From: Amia ocellicauda
Lineage: Eukaryota; Chordata; Actinopteri; Amiiformes; Amiidae
Direction of reading: 5' to 3'
Length of the DNA stretch: 64,000 nucleotides
NCBI RefSeq assembly: GCF_036373705.1
Contig: NC_089863.1
Location: forward strand, 1,345,001 to 1,409,000
This document shows, piece by piece, positions 1 to 13,772 of the stretch. A program made the position numbers and the translations under genes. The notes beneath the pieces are model-generated. The model did no database searches, was not told the DNA's origin, and saw only the letters and a program-made list of their open reading frames with translations. Position 1 is the first letter of the stretch, and every line of letters starts with the position of its first letter.

Positions 1-137
1 AGTGTCTCTAGGGGACTGTGTCTTTGTGCGTCTATAGTGGACAGTGTCTCTAGGGGACTGTGTCTTTGTGTGTCTCTAGGGGAAGGTGTCTCCGTGGGAC
101 AGTGTCTCTAGGTGACTGTGTCTTTGTGTGTCTCCAG
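1..137 (+). repeat. Intron end with three tandem copies of a 3' splice-site sequence
   Basis: This is the end of an intron of the PI3-kinase gene. A stretch reading CTGTGTCTTTGTGTGTCT then CYAG occurs at about 17-38, 58-79 and 115-137; the last copy is the real acceptor. The copies are intronic only and do not include the following exon sequence. Confidence 0.6.
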
Positions 138-1654
<1,517 letters not shown>

Positions 1655-3410
1655 CACACTGACACTCCGACTGACTGACACACTGCCTGACTGACACAAC
1701 GACCGACTGACACACCAACTGAAACACTGACAAACCGACTGACACACTGAACGACTGACACACCAACTGACACACTGACTGACTATCTGATTGTCACAGC
1801 AATAAATAGGGACAGAGGGAGACTGCAAATCGGACCTGCACTGTGCTGGACTGGACCGCACTGGACCGGACCGGACTACACTACACTGCACTAGACTGTA
1901 CTGGACTGCACTACAATGCACTAGACTGCACTATACTGCACTAGACGGGACTGGATTATTCTCTACTGGACTGTACTGCACTATACTGCACTGTACAATA
2001 CTGCACTGCACTAGACTATACTGGACTGGACTCTCCACATCCCTGCCCTGTCCTGGTGTTACTGACTGACCTAGACTAGTGTGTGTGTCTGTGTATCAGT
2101 GTGAGTGTCTGTGTGTGTCACTGTGTGTATGTGTGTGTGTGTTACTGTGTCTGTGTGTATGTGTGTGTCTGTGTGTGTCATTGTGAGTGTGTGTGTGTCA
2201 CTGTGTGTATGTGTGTGTGTGTGTTACTGTGTCTGTGTGTATGTGAGTGAGTGTGTGTCACTGTGTGTGTGTCACTGTGAGTGTGTGTGAGTGTCTGTGT
2301 ATGTCACTGTGTCTGTGTGTGTGTGCGTCACTGTGTGTATGAGTGTGTGTCTGTGTGCGTCACTGTGAGTGTATGAGTATGTATGTGTGTGTGTGTCACT
2401 GTGAGTGAGTGTGTATGTGTGTGTGAGTGTGTGTGTCACTGTGTGTGTGTCACTGTGAGTGTGTGTGTGAGTGTCTGTGTATGTGTGTGTGTCACTGTGT
2501 ATATGAGTGTGTGTGTGTGAGTGTGTGTGAGTGTCTGTGTGTGTCACTGTGTGTGTGTGTCACTGTGTGTGGGTGTGAGTGTCTGTGTGTCACTGTGAGT
2601 GTGTGTGTGTCTGTGTATGTGTGTGTGTGTGTGTCACTGTGTATATGAGTGTGTGTGTCTGTGTGTATGAGTGTGTGTGTGTGTGTCTGTGTGTGTCACT
2701 GTGTATGGGTGTCACTGTGTGTGTGTGAGTGACTGTGTGAGTGAGTGTGTGTGTGAGTGTCTGTGTGTGTCACTGTGTGTGTGTGTGTCACTGTGTGTGT
2801 GTGAGTGAGTGTGTGTGTGAGTGTCTGTGTGTGTCACTGTGTGTGTGTGTCAGGGTGTGTGCGTGTGGTAGGAGGGGGCATGGCCTGTCCTGGTCAGAGG
2901 CTCAATCCCCCCTGTATTTGTTTACTTTTTGCACAGCCGACTCCTGCAGCAATACAGCTCGTTCAGTGTTAACGAGTTAACGAGCTCGCGTAGACAATTA
3001 GCCCCTGTGTTTGTGTGGTGCCCCCCCACACCCCCCACCCCAGTGGGCCGAGGTGATGTTCTCCTTTACCGGTCTGTTGTTTTCTTATAAAAAAAAATAT
3101 ATAAAAATCTATGGATAAAAATGCATCTCTGTACTGTATGAGGCTGTGGGAGCAGCCACAGGGAGCCTGAAGACCCCAGGATGGAGCGAGTGGAGCGGGA
3201 CCCCCGAGTGCGGCCGGGTCCGTCTCCAGCGCCCACCACAGCTCCTGGTATTGAATCAATATCAATGTGACTCTGGGCTTCTCTCACACACACGCATATA
3301 TATGAACAAGTATTGTTGATAATACAATGGGTTTGTTTTGTGTCTCGTTTGTGTTTTCTATGCTGTTTTATATCTCTATTAACTAATAAACGGGCCTGGA
3401 CCTGGGGCCG
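1655..3410 (+). other. 3' untranslated region of the PI3-kinase gene with poly(A) signal
   Basis: Downstream of the stop are a CTGACACA repeat, an early AATAAA at about 1801, an ACTGGACTGCACTA-type repeat (1840-2040), a long GT-rich tract and then ordinary unique sequence. An AATAAA at 3385-3390 is the best distal signal. Only about 300 bases separate it from the opposing tfr2 poly(A) signal, so the two genes converge tail to tail. Transcript extent is inferred. Confidence 0.5.
2080..2862. repeat. GT-rich minisatellite (GTGTGTCACTGTGAGTG type)
   Basis: About 780 bases of interrupted GT repeats with recurring GTGTCACTGTG and GTGAGTGTCTGTG blocks. The open frames here read almost only V, C and S and are repeat artefacts. 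Confidence 0.9.
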
Positions 3411-3697
3411 GCTTCAGTTCCTTGATTGACTAGAGTGTATGATTGGCTGCTGTTTTCAATGGGACTGGATTTTGATGGATTATAAACCGATCAGATCATA
3501 TCTGTACAAACGACACAAGTCCTATACGGTCAGTGTAGAGCCGCAGTGTGGCGCAGAGGTCGCCGGAGGGGTCGGTGCTGGTCATAAACACTGTCGTCAC
3601 ATGCAAACTGACAGCAACAATAACGGCCGCGCCAGCTTCGACCCAGCAAGACAACAGGAAGTACAGGACAATAACAGGAAGTACAACATTGGCAAGC

Positions 3698-4247
3698 TTT
3701 ATTGGACATCCTGTGCACACAGACGGCCCCGCGCGGCAACTGGGACACAATAAGGCAGCGAGGCAGGACCAGTGATGTCACAGGGCAGGGAGAGGTCAGC
3801 CTTCAGCACAGTCACTGTAGTAAAGTGTGGTATTGGGCCTAGACTACAGCAACAGTACAGTATTGACCTTTGTCTGACCTCTGCAGGTTCAACTAGAGGG
3901 CAGTGGAATGTTCAGTGAAGCCCCGCCCCTTCCATGACTCCTCCCCATGCTCAGTGACATCACCACAGATTGATAGCAGATGCTGCTTTCTGATTGGACG
4001 ACAGTAGCACTGTCGTAATTATGGGAGTCACTGCCCCCGATAATTACTGCTTACATTGCTGACGAGCTTCATTGTCACCATGAAATACAAAAGAATCAGC
4101 AGCGATCAGGGCACACATTAACAGCAATTACACAGCGCACTGCCATCGCACAACTACAGAGAGAGAGAGAGAGAGAGAGAAATACTGTACAATACTGACA
4201 CGCCAGAGGGCAGTCAGTCAGTGTGTCAGTGTCTGTGTGTCAGTCAG
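3698..4247 (-). terminator. tfr2 3'UTR and poly(A) signal
   Basis: On the minus strand AATAAA is at 3698-3703, about 545 bases past the tfr2 stop codon. The stretch between is unique sequence with a short GA run at 4160-4182. Confidence 0.6.
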
Positions 4248-6363
4248 TCAGAAGAGGTTGTCGATGTTCCACACGTCTCCCCCCAGTGCGTTGGCCGCCC
4301 CCTGCAGGGTCCAGGTGAGCAGTGCCAGCTGCCGGTGGAAGCGGTCCTCCTGGAAGCGGTGCGGTGCGGAGCGCAGCAGGGCCAGGTGCTCAGTGAGCGC
4401 GCTCAGAGTGTGGTCACCACGGCCATGCAGCACGTGGCGGAACGGGGACTCCAGCACCGACACGTACTGGGACAGGAAGTAGTACTCCACCTGCACATGG
4501 AGACGCACTGTCACAACACACACTGACACAACAACACACACTGACGCCGCAACAACACAAACTGACACTGTCACACTGACAACAACGCACACTGACAGCA
4601 ACACACACACAGTCACACCAACACAACACACACTCACACTGACAGCAACACACACACACACAGACACAGCAACACACAGTCACACTGACAACAATACGCA
4701 CAGAGCAACACACACTGACAACACACACACTGACAGTAACACACACACAGTCACACCGACACAACACACTGACACAACAACACACACTATCACACTGATA
4801 ACACACACTGACACAGCAACACACACACTGTCACACTGACAACAATACGCACAGAGCAACACACACACACTGTCACACTGACAACAACACACACACACTG
4901 ACACAGCAACACACACTGTCACACTGACAACAACACACTGTCACACTGACAACAACACAAACTGACAGAGCAACACACACACTGTCACACTGACAACAAC
5001 ACACACACTGACACAGCAACACACACTGTCACACTGACAACACCACAAACTGACAGAGCAACACACACACACTGACACAACACACACACACTAACACTAC
5101 AACACAGACAGACACAGGACGAAACAGAGAGACCAAGAGAGACAATGGGAGTGAGACAGACAGTGAAGGAGTGAGATAGAGAGAGACAGACAGAGAGAGA
5201 GAGAGACACACAGACCCTCATGATGCGGGTGTTGTACAGGTGGGTGAGCTGGGCGTCGCGCACGTCGCTGTTCATGATGGCGTCCCGGAGGCTCTCGGCC
5301 GCTCGATGGTAATCTCCCCGCGCAGAGAACACCCACTGAGGGGACAGGCCGCGCGCCTGGGCGGAGAGAGGGTGTCAGTGTACCCCAGTGTGTGTCAGTG
5401 TAAGTGTATCAGTGTCACACATCAGTGTCTTTCACCTGCAGCTCGGCGCTGTGCTGGGCCAGGTGGTTGCTGAAGCCCAGGACGCTGTTGCTGTACTCGG
5501 GGTAGTCCAGGGGGAGGAGGTGGTCATGGGTGAGACGCAGCGCCATCTGCCCCACCAGCTGCCCCACCCGCCCCGCCACCTGCCCCACGCGGCCCTGCAG
5601 CGCCTCCTGCAGCCGCTCTGCCGTGTCCCACTGGGAGCCCACCAGGGGGTACGAGCGGGAGTCCTGCAGGGAGGGAGGGTGTCAGTGCGTCGGCGTGTCA
5701 GTGTCCCAGCGTGTCAAGGTGTCAATGTGCCAGCGTGTCAGTACCTCAGTGAAGTGCAGCTCCATGGCCGGGACCCCCCCGAACGCTGTGAAGCTATAAG
5801 CCCCGCTGTTCAGATACAGGGGCTTCACTCTGGGGGGAGACAATTATGACACTGTTATTACGCCTGCTTTTGCTACACGTGGTGGAAACACAGTTATAAC
5901 ACACACACACACATGCACACACTCACATCTGGCTCCTCCAGCTGTGGCCCTGGTTCTGGGCGTGGCTGTAGATGGATTGGCCCGGGTGCTTGGGGTGTTC
6001 CACCTGAGAGAGAGGGAGAGCTTTAAAACATACACGAGTCCGAGAGAGAGAGAGACAGGGGGACGCAGGGACGGAGAGACATTGGGGGCACAGGGACAGA
6101 GAGACAGCAGGGACAGAGACATTGGGGACACGGGGACGCAAGGACAGTGAGACAGGGACACGGGGACACAGGGATGGAGAGACTGTGCTGCTCACCTGTT
6201 TAATGGCTCCCTCCAGCAGGCTGGTGAGCAGGGGGCTGGTGTACACAGACAGTCTGTCATCTCCTACACACACACACAGAGACACACACACAGACACACA
6301 CAGAGAGACACACACACAGACACACAGAGACACACAGACAGACAGACACACACACACAGACAC

Positions 6364-6394
<31 letters not shown>

Positions 6395-9094
6395 AAACCC
6401 CAGTGAGCTGCTACGCTGTGTGACATTATTACAGTGCTGCTGTATTGTGCACAGGGAGGCGACTCTTACCCAGCACGGCCTGGTCCAGACTGAAATAGGC
6501 CACAGCCTTCAGGTGCAGCATCGTCAGGTAACCCTGGCAAAGGTAAGGGGCGGGTTTAGCTGCACTTAAACCTGTTCTGTGGGGGGGCAGGCGTGTGAAT
6601 GGTGTGTTCGCTCCAGGCTGCAATCCCTACCTCCAGCCACTCGGTGGCGCCAACACTGCCGAAGTCCCCAGCATCCCAGCTGGCAAACAGGATACTGCGC
6701 CTGGGCTGGAACCCTGAGAGAGAGAGACAGAGAGCGAGAGAGGGAGGGATAGAGAGATGGAGAGGGAGAACAATTAAGGTTTATTTTACAAACTTAATCA
6801 GGTGTAAAGTATGTTATAAAATCAATATACACAAGAAATGAATGTGGAGTTAAAATTGGACACAAGAGGACAGAGGTCTTCACACAGGAGGCACACAGTC
6901 ACCCACACGGGACACAAAGTCACCCACACAGTCTCCCACACAGGGGACACAATCACCCACACAGGGGACATACAGTCACATACACAGTTTGTGTGTTTAC
7001 CGTTCTGCACCATGGCGCTGAACGTGCGTGCAAGCTCCAGAAGCAGAGCGGTACCCACCGCGGACTTGGCAGCACCGGGGCCCCACGAGTCCCTCTGGGC
7101 ACCGATGATCACATACTGATCTGGAGGGAGAGAGCGGGAGTCAGTCAGTCAGTGTGTCAATCAGTCAGTGTGTCAGTCAGACAGTCAGTGTGTCAGTTAG
7201 TAAGTCAGTGTGTCAATCAGTCAGTCAGTGTGTTGGTGTCTCAGTATGTCGGGGTGTCAGGGTGGCGGTGTCTCAGGGTGGCGGGGTGCCAGGGTGGCGG
7301 TGTTTCAGTGTGTTGGGGTGTCGTACCCGGCTCCACTCTGCCCTCGATGGATGTGAAGATGTTGTTCAGCCTCACGGTGCTCAGGGTGTTGTACACAGCC
7401 AGACGCACCTGCCGTCCGTCCCCTGAGCTCAGCGCTGGTCCCACTGCATAACCCACATATGGCAGCCGGCCGCGCCACTGTTGAGGTGGCACCGGGCCGG
7501 ACAGCTGACTGACACAGAGACACACGTGTCACACCCGCTGCACCGGTCCATACGCCAAACATCTCACACACTGCGCCGGTGCATACGCCAAACATCTCAC
7601 ACAGTGGCATTTTGTTGCCGGCTTGAAAGAGAGAGAGATGGAGAGCGTGTGACAGACAGTGGAAAGAAAAGAGAGAGATGGAGAGCGTGTGACAGACAGT
7701 GGAAAGAAAAGAGAGAGATGGAGAGCGTGTGACAGACTGGAAAGAAAAGAGAGAGATGGAGAACGTGTGACAGACTGGAAAGAAAAGAGAGATGGAGAAC
7801 GTGTGACAGACTGGAAATAAAAGAGAGAGATGGAGAGTGTGTGACAGACAGTGGAAAGAAAAGAGAGAGAGATGGAGAGAGAGTGAGAGGGGGAGAACAG
7901 GAACAATATTGCCATTCAAAGCCGGCCCACGGTGAGGGGGTGTGGCCTACCTCAGCAGCCTGGAGGCCACATTGGCGCTGATTGGCTGAGCCGGGATGGT
8001 GGGCAGGCCCGAGGACTGGGTGGGGGGAAACTGGGTGTGGTTAAAGGAGGGGAATCCGGGGGTGAAAGGGTCACCTGACCCCAGGTGCACCTGCGATTGG
8101 CCAGAACAATACATGTGTTTATTAATGAAATACGAGACAGATGTGCTGTATCACAACCCTCTGTGCTGCAGTATACTATACTGTGTGCTGTAGTATACTA
8201 TATTGTGTGCTGTAGTATACTGTGCTGTAAAATACTATACTGTGTGCTGTAGTATACTATACTGTGTGCTGTAGTATACTGTGCTGTGTGCTGTAGTTTA
8301 CTGTGCTGTAGAATACTATACTGTGTGCTGTAGTATACTATACTGTGTGCTGTAGTATACTATACTGTGTGCTGTAGTATACTGTGCTGTGTGCTGTAGT
8401 TTACTGTGCTGTAGAATACTATACCGTGTGCTGTAGTATACTGTGCTGTGTGCTGTAGTACACTGTGCTGTAGTACACTGTGCTGTGTGCTGTAGTACAC
8501 TGTGCTGTAGAATACTATACTGTGTGCAGTAGTACACTGTGCTGTGTGCTGTAGTATATTGTGCTGTGTGCTGTAGTACACTGTGCTGTAGAATACTATA
8601 CTGTGTGCAGTAGTATACTGTGCTGTGTGCTGTAGTATACTGTGCTGTGTGCTGTAGTATATTGTACTGTGTGCTGTAGTATACTGTGCTGTGTGCTGTA
8701 GTATACTGTGCTGTGTGCTGTAGTATATTGTACTGTGTGCTGTAGTATACTGTGCTGTGTGCTGTAGTATACTGTGCTGTGCGCTGCAGTACACTGAGCT
8801 GTGTGCGGTACCCACGTGCTCAGAGATGGCCGCGGTGCTGTACAGGCCGAGGCGCCGGGGGTCCTGGGGCACGTCGGCAGGGTCGGGGTAGATCAACAGT
8901 CCCCCCACTCCGGCACGCTGTGCGTTCCACACCTTCTCAGCGAAGCTCAGCTCCCCCACCCTCACCACGGCCACCGCGCCGCCCAGCGGCACCCCCCAGG
9001 AGCGCAGCAGCTCGAAGTCCTGAGAGCGGCCGTAATTAGCATAGACCAGTCCCCCCTGCGGAGAGAGGGAAAGGGGGACGGGGAAGGAGAGTGG

Positions 9095-9125
<31 letters not shown>

Positions 9126-9591
9126 AGGAGGGTTAGAGACGCTACAGTATTACAGTACAGCGCTCTGTGTGTGTCACCGGGCCTCGGCAGTGGTACCGTG
9201 GCGCTGCCCGTGGCGCTGTAGGCGCAGTAGTCCAGTGGGCTGTCCAGTGCGATCTGCTCCAGCACCGCCCCGCCCTGGTCCACCAGCCACAGCGCGTTCC
9301 TCTGGGTCCTGAGCGGACACAGGGTCACTCAGTGCGTGTGCGTGTGTGTGTGTGTGTGCAAGTGTGTGTGTGTCAGTGTGAGTGAGTGTGTGTGTGCATG
9401 TGTGTGCATGCATGTTGTACCTGGATGGGAATTGCAGAGTTGCGTAGTGAGAGTCGGTCCAGGTGTGATCCATCGGCAGCTTCTTAAAAAATGCCAGGAC
9501 CTCCGTGGCCAGAGTGTCGCCCTCCGAGGACCCGGCCGGGTGACTCATCCTGCTGAAACGCCTGCGCAGAGAGACGCACACGAAACATCAC

Positions 9592-9628
<37 letters not shown>

Positions 9629-10646
9629 CTGACTGTCCCGGTCTCTCTGTGTGTCCCTGTGTCTCAGCCTCTCAGTTTGTCTGTCAGTCTCAGTACGTCT
9701 CTGTGCGTCTCTGTGCTTCTCCGTGTGTCTCCGTGTGTCTCTGCATGTCCCTGTGTGTCTTTGTGTTAATCAATGCATCTCAGTGTGTCTCCTGTGTCTC
9801 TGTGCGTCTCAGTGTGTCAGTATTTACCTCACAGTGTTGTTGATGGTCTCCTCCTGCAGGTATTTCTTCAGCATGTCCCTCAGCTCCCCCAGGTACAGTC
9901 CTCCCCTCTCGGTGGTTTGGTCCAGGAAGGCGGAGCCATCCAGCAGCTCCCCCTCGGGGCTCCGGCAGTGATGGCACGACCCGCGGAACGCCAGGAAGCC
10001 CAACAGGAACGCTGCACAGACGCACGGGACACGTGTCAACAGTGTGTAGTGCAGCAGTACAGCTGAAGCCTGTGTAGTGTTACATGTGTAGCACATATCA
10101 ACAGTGTGTAGTTTAGTAAACATTAAATGCAGTAGTATAGGTTTAGGAATTGCAGTAGTAATGCGTTAGTAAATGCAGTAGTAAAGCTGTAGTAATTGCA
10201 GTAGTAAAGCTGTAGTAAATACAACAGCAAAGCGCTACTAAATGCAGTAGTATAGGTGTGGTAAATGTGGATTAAAGCAATAGTAAATGCAGTAGTATAG
10301 CTGTAGTAAATGCAGTAGTAAAGCAGTAGTAAATGTGTAGTATAGCTGTAGTAAATGCAGTAGTATAGCTGTAGTAAATGTGTAGTACACCTGTAGTAAA
10401 TATGAGCAGGACTGCCAGGCTGAGGAATATCACGGCCCGTTTTCGGTATCTGGGTTGCCACAGCATCAGCAGTGCTGTGATGTCACTGGTCAGCTCCACC
10501 TCCGGCTCCTCCTCTGGCTCTGACTGGAGGAGCCTCATCGCCACCTGTGCGTCCTGGCCCTCCTGCCCCGCCCCCTGCCCCTCCCGGCCACGCCCATGTC
10601 CCCGGAGCTGCACAGAGCAGGAGGCTTGAGTGACAGGGCTGGAGCT
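4248..10646 (-). CDS. tfr2: Transferrin receptor 2
   Basis: A type II membrane protein of hepatocytes and erythroid precursors that senses holo-transferrin and feeds into HFE/hepcidin iron control. Coding exons from 5' to 3': 10391-10646, 9828-10011, 9421-9561, 9197-9308, 8816-9055, 7951-8090, 7327-7508, 7001-7120, 6631-6713, 6470-6533, 6196-6263, 5927-6003, 5745-5829, 5436-5663, 5216-5356, 4248-4490. They sum to 2364 bases, 787 residues in one frame (human TFR2 has 801). Landmarks: the membrane segment with [15 protein letters not shown], the CHHC stalk cysteines, the protease-associated region (GLVYANYGR), the peptidase-like core ([17 protein letters not shown]), and a helical C-terminal domain ending [20 protein letters not shown]. 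Two RGD motifs (SARGDY, GRGDHT) sit where human TFR2 has them and favour TFR2 over TFR1. The start codon is not in these exons; it probably lies in an upstream exon near 13.8 kb. Confidence 0.93.
4500..5110. repeat. CA-rich minisatellite in the last tfr2 intron
   Basis: Tandem units built from ACACACTGACA, CTGTCACACTGACAACA and AGCAACACACA blocks fill the intron between the last two exons. Confidence 0.85.
6265..6393. repeat. (CA)n/(CACAGA)n microsatellite
   Basis: CA repeat with interspersed GAGA and CAGA units in a tfr2 intron. Confidence 0.9.
7625..7895. repeat. About 42-bp GA-rich minisatellite, six to seven copies
   Basis: Units start GAGAGAGATGGAGAGCGTGT and continue GACAGACAGTGGAAAGAAAA; shorter copies lack part of the second half. 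It lies in the tfr2 intron 7509-7950. Confidence 0.85.
8165..8800. repeat. TGTGCTGTAGTATAC minisatellite beside a tfr2 splice donor
   Basis: Roughly 640 bases of 15-22-bp units made of TGTGCTGTAGTATAC and TGTGCTGTAGAATACTATAC. It ends about 15 bases from the donor of exon 8816-9055 but, unlike other arrays here, holds no exon sequence. Confidence 0.85.
10125..10403. repeat. Minisatellite containing the 3' end of tfr2 exon 2
   Basis: The unit CTGTAGTAAATGCAGTAGTA repeats across the intron and runs into the last 13 bases of exon 10391-10646, which read CTGTAGTAAATAT on the plus strand. The exon end, ATTTACTACAG on the coding strand, is therefore itself a repeat unit. Related units recur at 12275-12350. 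Confidence 0.75.
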
Positions 10647-10719
10647 CTGGGGGGAGAGACGGACTTACTCTTCTCTTTTATTGCATTTCTGTCCCTTTGT
10701 ACTGTAATATTGTGTCTGT

Positions 10720-10820
10720 AAATGCTTTGGCAACACTTGTGTCAAATGCTCACGTCAGTAAAGCTCGTCTGAATCTGAAGTGTCATGTCAATAAAGCTTA
10801 TTTGAATCTGAATTTGAGAG
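10720..10820 (+). mobile_element. Two stacked LINE 3'-tail fragments
   Basis: Two successive copies of a tail of the form GCTTTGGCAACACT then CAATAAAGC then TTTGAATCTGA. The same tail ends the larger LINE fragment just downstream. Other single tails are near 30124-30155 (+), 40108-40160 (-), 50095-50130 (+) and 53725-53755 (-). Confidence 0.6.
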
Positions 10821-10904
10821 AGAGAGGAGGGAGAGAAAGGAGGGAGAGTACTACACAGACTGGACCCATAGTTCATTAGCACAGAGAGAGAGAGAGACTA
10901 GGGG

Positions 10905-11314
10905 AGAACAGGCTCTGTGGTCGCTGTGAGACAGGAGAGGTCGAGACAGAGATGCACTTTCTCCTGACCTGTGAAAAATACTCCCAAACACGGGACAATT
11001 GTATTAATAAAATCACTCTCTCCATCCCACAATTCCCCAAAATGACAAACACAGAAAAACTGTCGGTCGTGCTGGGAGAGGGACACAGCCCCACTGGCTG
11101 CCCAATATGTGTCCACCTGTCACAGCCTGAGGGACAGCGCGTGACACCAGCCTGAGGGACAGTGTCCAGTGTATAGACACCATGCCTGCTGAGGGAGGGG
11201 GGGGGGAGAACCTGTTCTATTTGCATTTGTGTTGTATGAGGGTGGAGGGTGGGGAGTGATATATAAATATATGTATTTCCTGTACTGTTTAAATATTGTT
11301 ACATTGTTGGTTAC

Positions 11315-11352
<38 letters not shown>

Positions 11353-11437
11353 TTATTTATTTCTTATTTCTGATAATGCTTTGGCAATACTAATGTATAA
11401 CTGTCATGCCAATAAAGCAATTTGAATTTGAGATGGG
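10905..11437 (+). mobile_element. LINE 3' end (L1/Tx1-like reverse-transcriptase C-terminus plus 3'UTR)
   Basis: Plus-strand translation at 10952-11150 reads HFLLTCEKYSQTRDN, then EKLSVVLGEG and a degenerate ICVHLSQ. This resembles the conserved C-terminal end of fish Tx1/L1-like LINE ORF2 proteins. It is followed by an AT-rich 3'UTR, a (TA)n run at 11325-11347 and the tail GCTTTGGCAATACT ... CAATAAAGC at 11378-11420. Only the 3' end is present, as expected of 5'-truncated LINE copies. It lies in tfr2 intron 1, antisense to the gene. Family assignment is from memory. Confidence 0.6.
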
Positions 11438-11524
11438 TGGACAGACAGACACACAGCTCTCATACCCCAGTCAGCAGCGATTGCTTGGTGTCCATCAGTC
11501 AGAGATTCTCCTGGACAGTCTGAG

Positions 11525-11629
11525 CTCTGTGGACAGAGACAGACAGACAGACTGAGCACTGTGGACAGACAGACAGACAGACAGACAGAGCTCTGTGGAC
11601 AGAGACAGACAGACAGACTGAGCACTGTG

Positions 11630-11667
<38 letters not shown>

Positions 11668-11714
11668 GCTCTGTGGACAGAGACAGACAGACAGACTGAG
11701 CACTGTGGACAGAC

Positions 11715-11761
<47 letters not shown>

Positions 11762-11808
11762 GCTCTGTGGACAGAGACAGACAGACAGACTGAGCACTGT
11801 GGACAGAC

Positions 11809-11843
<35 letters not shown>

Positions 11844-11883
11844 GCTCTGTGGACAGAGACAGACAGACAGACTGAGCACTGTG

Positions 11884-11917
<34 letters not shown>

Positions 11918-11954
11918 GCTCTGTGGACAGACAACAGACAGACTGAGCACTGTG

Positions 11955-11992
<38 letters not shown>

Positions 11993-12032
11993 GCTCTGTG
12001 GACAGAGACAGACAGACAGACTGAGCACTGTG

Positions 12033-12082
<50 letters not shown>

Positions 12083-12122
12083 GCTCTGTGGACAGAGACA
12101 GACAGACAGACTGAGCACTGTG

Positions 12123-12164
<42 letters not shown>

Positions 12165-12237
12165 GCTCTGTGGACAGACAACAGACAGACTGAGCACTGT
12201 GGACAGACAGAGAGACAGACAGAAGACAGACAGGCAA
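11525..12237. repeat. CAGA-based minisatellite with GAGCTCTGTGGACAG / GAGCACTGTGGACAG spacers
   Basis: Runs of (CAGA)n of varying length alternate with two spacer types, GAGCTCTGTGGACAG and CTGAGCACTGTGGACAG, giving a two-step repeat of about 75-110 bases in about eight copies. The long open frames on both strands here are artefacts. Confidence 0.9.
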
Positions 12238-12353
12238 TATGAATCACATAAGACTGAGCTCTGTGGACAGACAATGTAGTAGACTGTAGTAAATGAAGTT
12301 GTATACCTGTAGTAATTGTAGTTGTATAGCTGTAGTAAATGTAGTTGTATGTG

Positions 12354-12910
12354 TAAGATATTATTTGTTAGAATATATTTTTCTATGGGGAATTCTATAC
12401 CATCTGGTTTGGGAGGAGCCTTTGATCTAAGTTCCCTGGTAGCCCTGGTAGCCCTGGTAACCCTATCTTTATGACCAGAGACCAAAAGGGACCTGTCCTC
12501 TGATTGGCTCCTAGCCAAATTCAAAATGACCCCCACTTCTAAATTACTTTAGCATAAGGCACCCAAGTCATGGTGGTGGCAAAATGCTATTGGTTGGAAG
12601 GAAACCTTATAAAAGGGAAAACGAAGAGAATTTGAGTTTCTCTTAACTTCTTCATCCTGCAACGAGACACAAGACAGAGCTGGAGAGGAGAGACAGAGAG
12701 AGACACACCGCTTCCTGCCTGACCACACTGGCCTATAAGCTGTACTGTGAGGAGAAAGAAGAAAATGGGTATGATCTGTTTCTTACTGTAATCCAGCAGA
12801 TGCTTAATATTGCTTATTTTCAGTAATATAATTGAATGATATTAGTTTCCTATTTTTGTCATAATAAATGATTATTGCACATCTGTGACTTGACCGCATC
12901 TTCCCTCTAA
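12354..12910 (+). mobile_element. Possible solo LTR of an endogenous retrovirus or related LTR element (fossil)
   Basis: A unique block of about 550 bases between two repeat tracts has LTR-like order on the plus strand: upstream CCAAT-type motifs (GATTGGCTCC, ATTGGTTGG), a TATA element (TTATAAAAGGG near 12608) and about 250 bases later AATAAA (12863-12868). No coding region is attached. Ends and target duplication could not be fixed by eye. It could instead be another promoter-bearing repeat. Confidence 0.35.
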
Positions 12911-12939
12911 AAAGAATCTTAAAAGAGAAACCAATTGAC

Positions 12940-13078
12940 CTATGAGTTTCCAGTTCGACTTATTTAGATTGACTGAAAAACCAAGCATTCCAGATTCTCT
13001 TACATATGTGATCTGTCTCTGATTTGAACCCACAACCTTCCAGTTACAAGACCAGAACCCAAACACTACACACAAAAC
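12940..13078 (-). mobile_element. tRNA-derived SINE-like fragment
   Basis: On the minus strand the sequence reads TCTTGTAACTGGAAGGTTGT then GGGTTCAAATC, a good polymerase III B box in the context usual for tRNA-derived SINE heads. The A-box half is degraded. It is not a functional tRNA: no intact cloverleaf is visible. Confidence 0.5.
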
Positions 13079-13772
13079 ACGCAGAAACACTCACACTACA
13101 ATCTATCAGTGCAGTGCAGTGGGATAAAGTGCACTGAGTGTCAGTGTGTTGTGATTGTATGACATATTGGTGTGTGTGTTTCTGCGTGTTTGCGAGTGTG
13201 TGCGTGTCCCCCGTTCCCGGTAGTCTAAAGTTCCCTGACCCCTTGACCCCAAGAGCGCTGGGCTGTGATTAGCCAGCTGGGGGCTCCAGAACGGGGAGGC
13301 GGGGCTTGTGGAGAACAAACTTGTTGATTTGTCTGTGACCCCCTGACCTATATTAACCACACTGTCCTCTCCTTCCCCCTCTCCCTCTCTCCGTCTCCTT
13401 CTCTCCCTCTCTTCTTCTCTCTCTCCCTTTCCCTGTCTCTCCCTCTCTATCTGTCCCTCTCTCCCACTCTCCATCTACTTCTCTCTCCCCCTCTGTTGTC
13501 TTCTCTCTCCCCCTTTCCCTCTGTCTCTCCCTCTATCTTTCTCTGTCTCTCCCTCTCTCCGTCTCCTTCTCCGTCTTCTTCTCTCTCTCCACCTTTTCCT
13601 CTCTCTGCCTCTCTCCATCTCTCTCCCTGTCTCTCCCTCGGTGTCTCTCTCCCTCTCTGTCTGTCTCTCCCCCTTTCCCTCTCTCCCTCTCCCTCCCTCT
13701 GTCTCTGTCAAGCAGCTATAGTATAGCTCAAACAACGCAGGACACAAGAGAGACGTGTAAAGAGCCGCACTC

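Noticed and set aside
4660-4830. Minus-strand cysteine/valine-rich open frames around tfr2's last intron
   Set aside because: They read through CA-rich repeat; the true last exon starts at 4490.
11404-12536. 277- and 345-codon minus-strand frames (CLSVCLSV type)
   Set aside because: CAGA microsatellite translated in reverse; no protein signal.
12940-13078. Functional tRNA gene
   Set aside because: Only the B-box half is good; no paired acceptor stem or clear anticodon arm.
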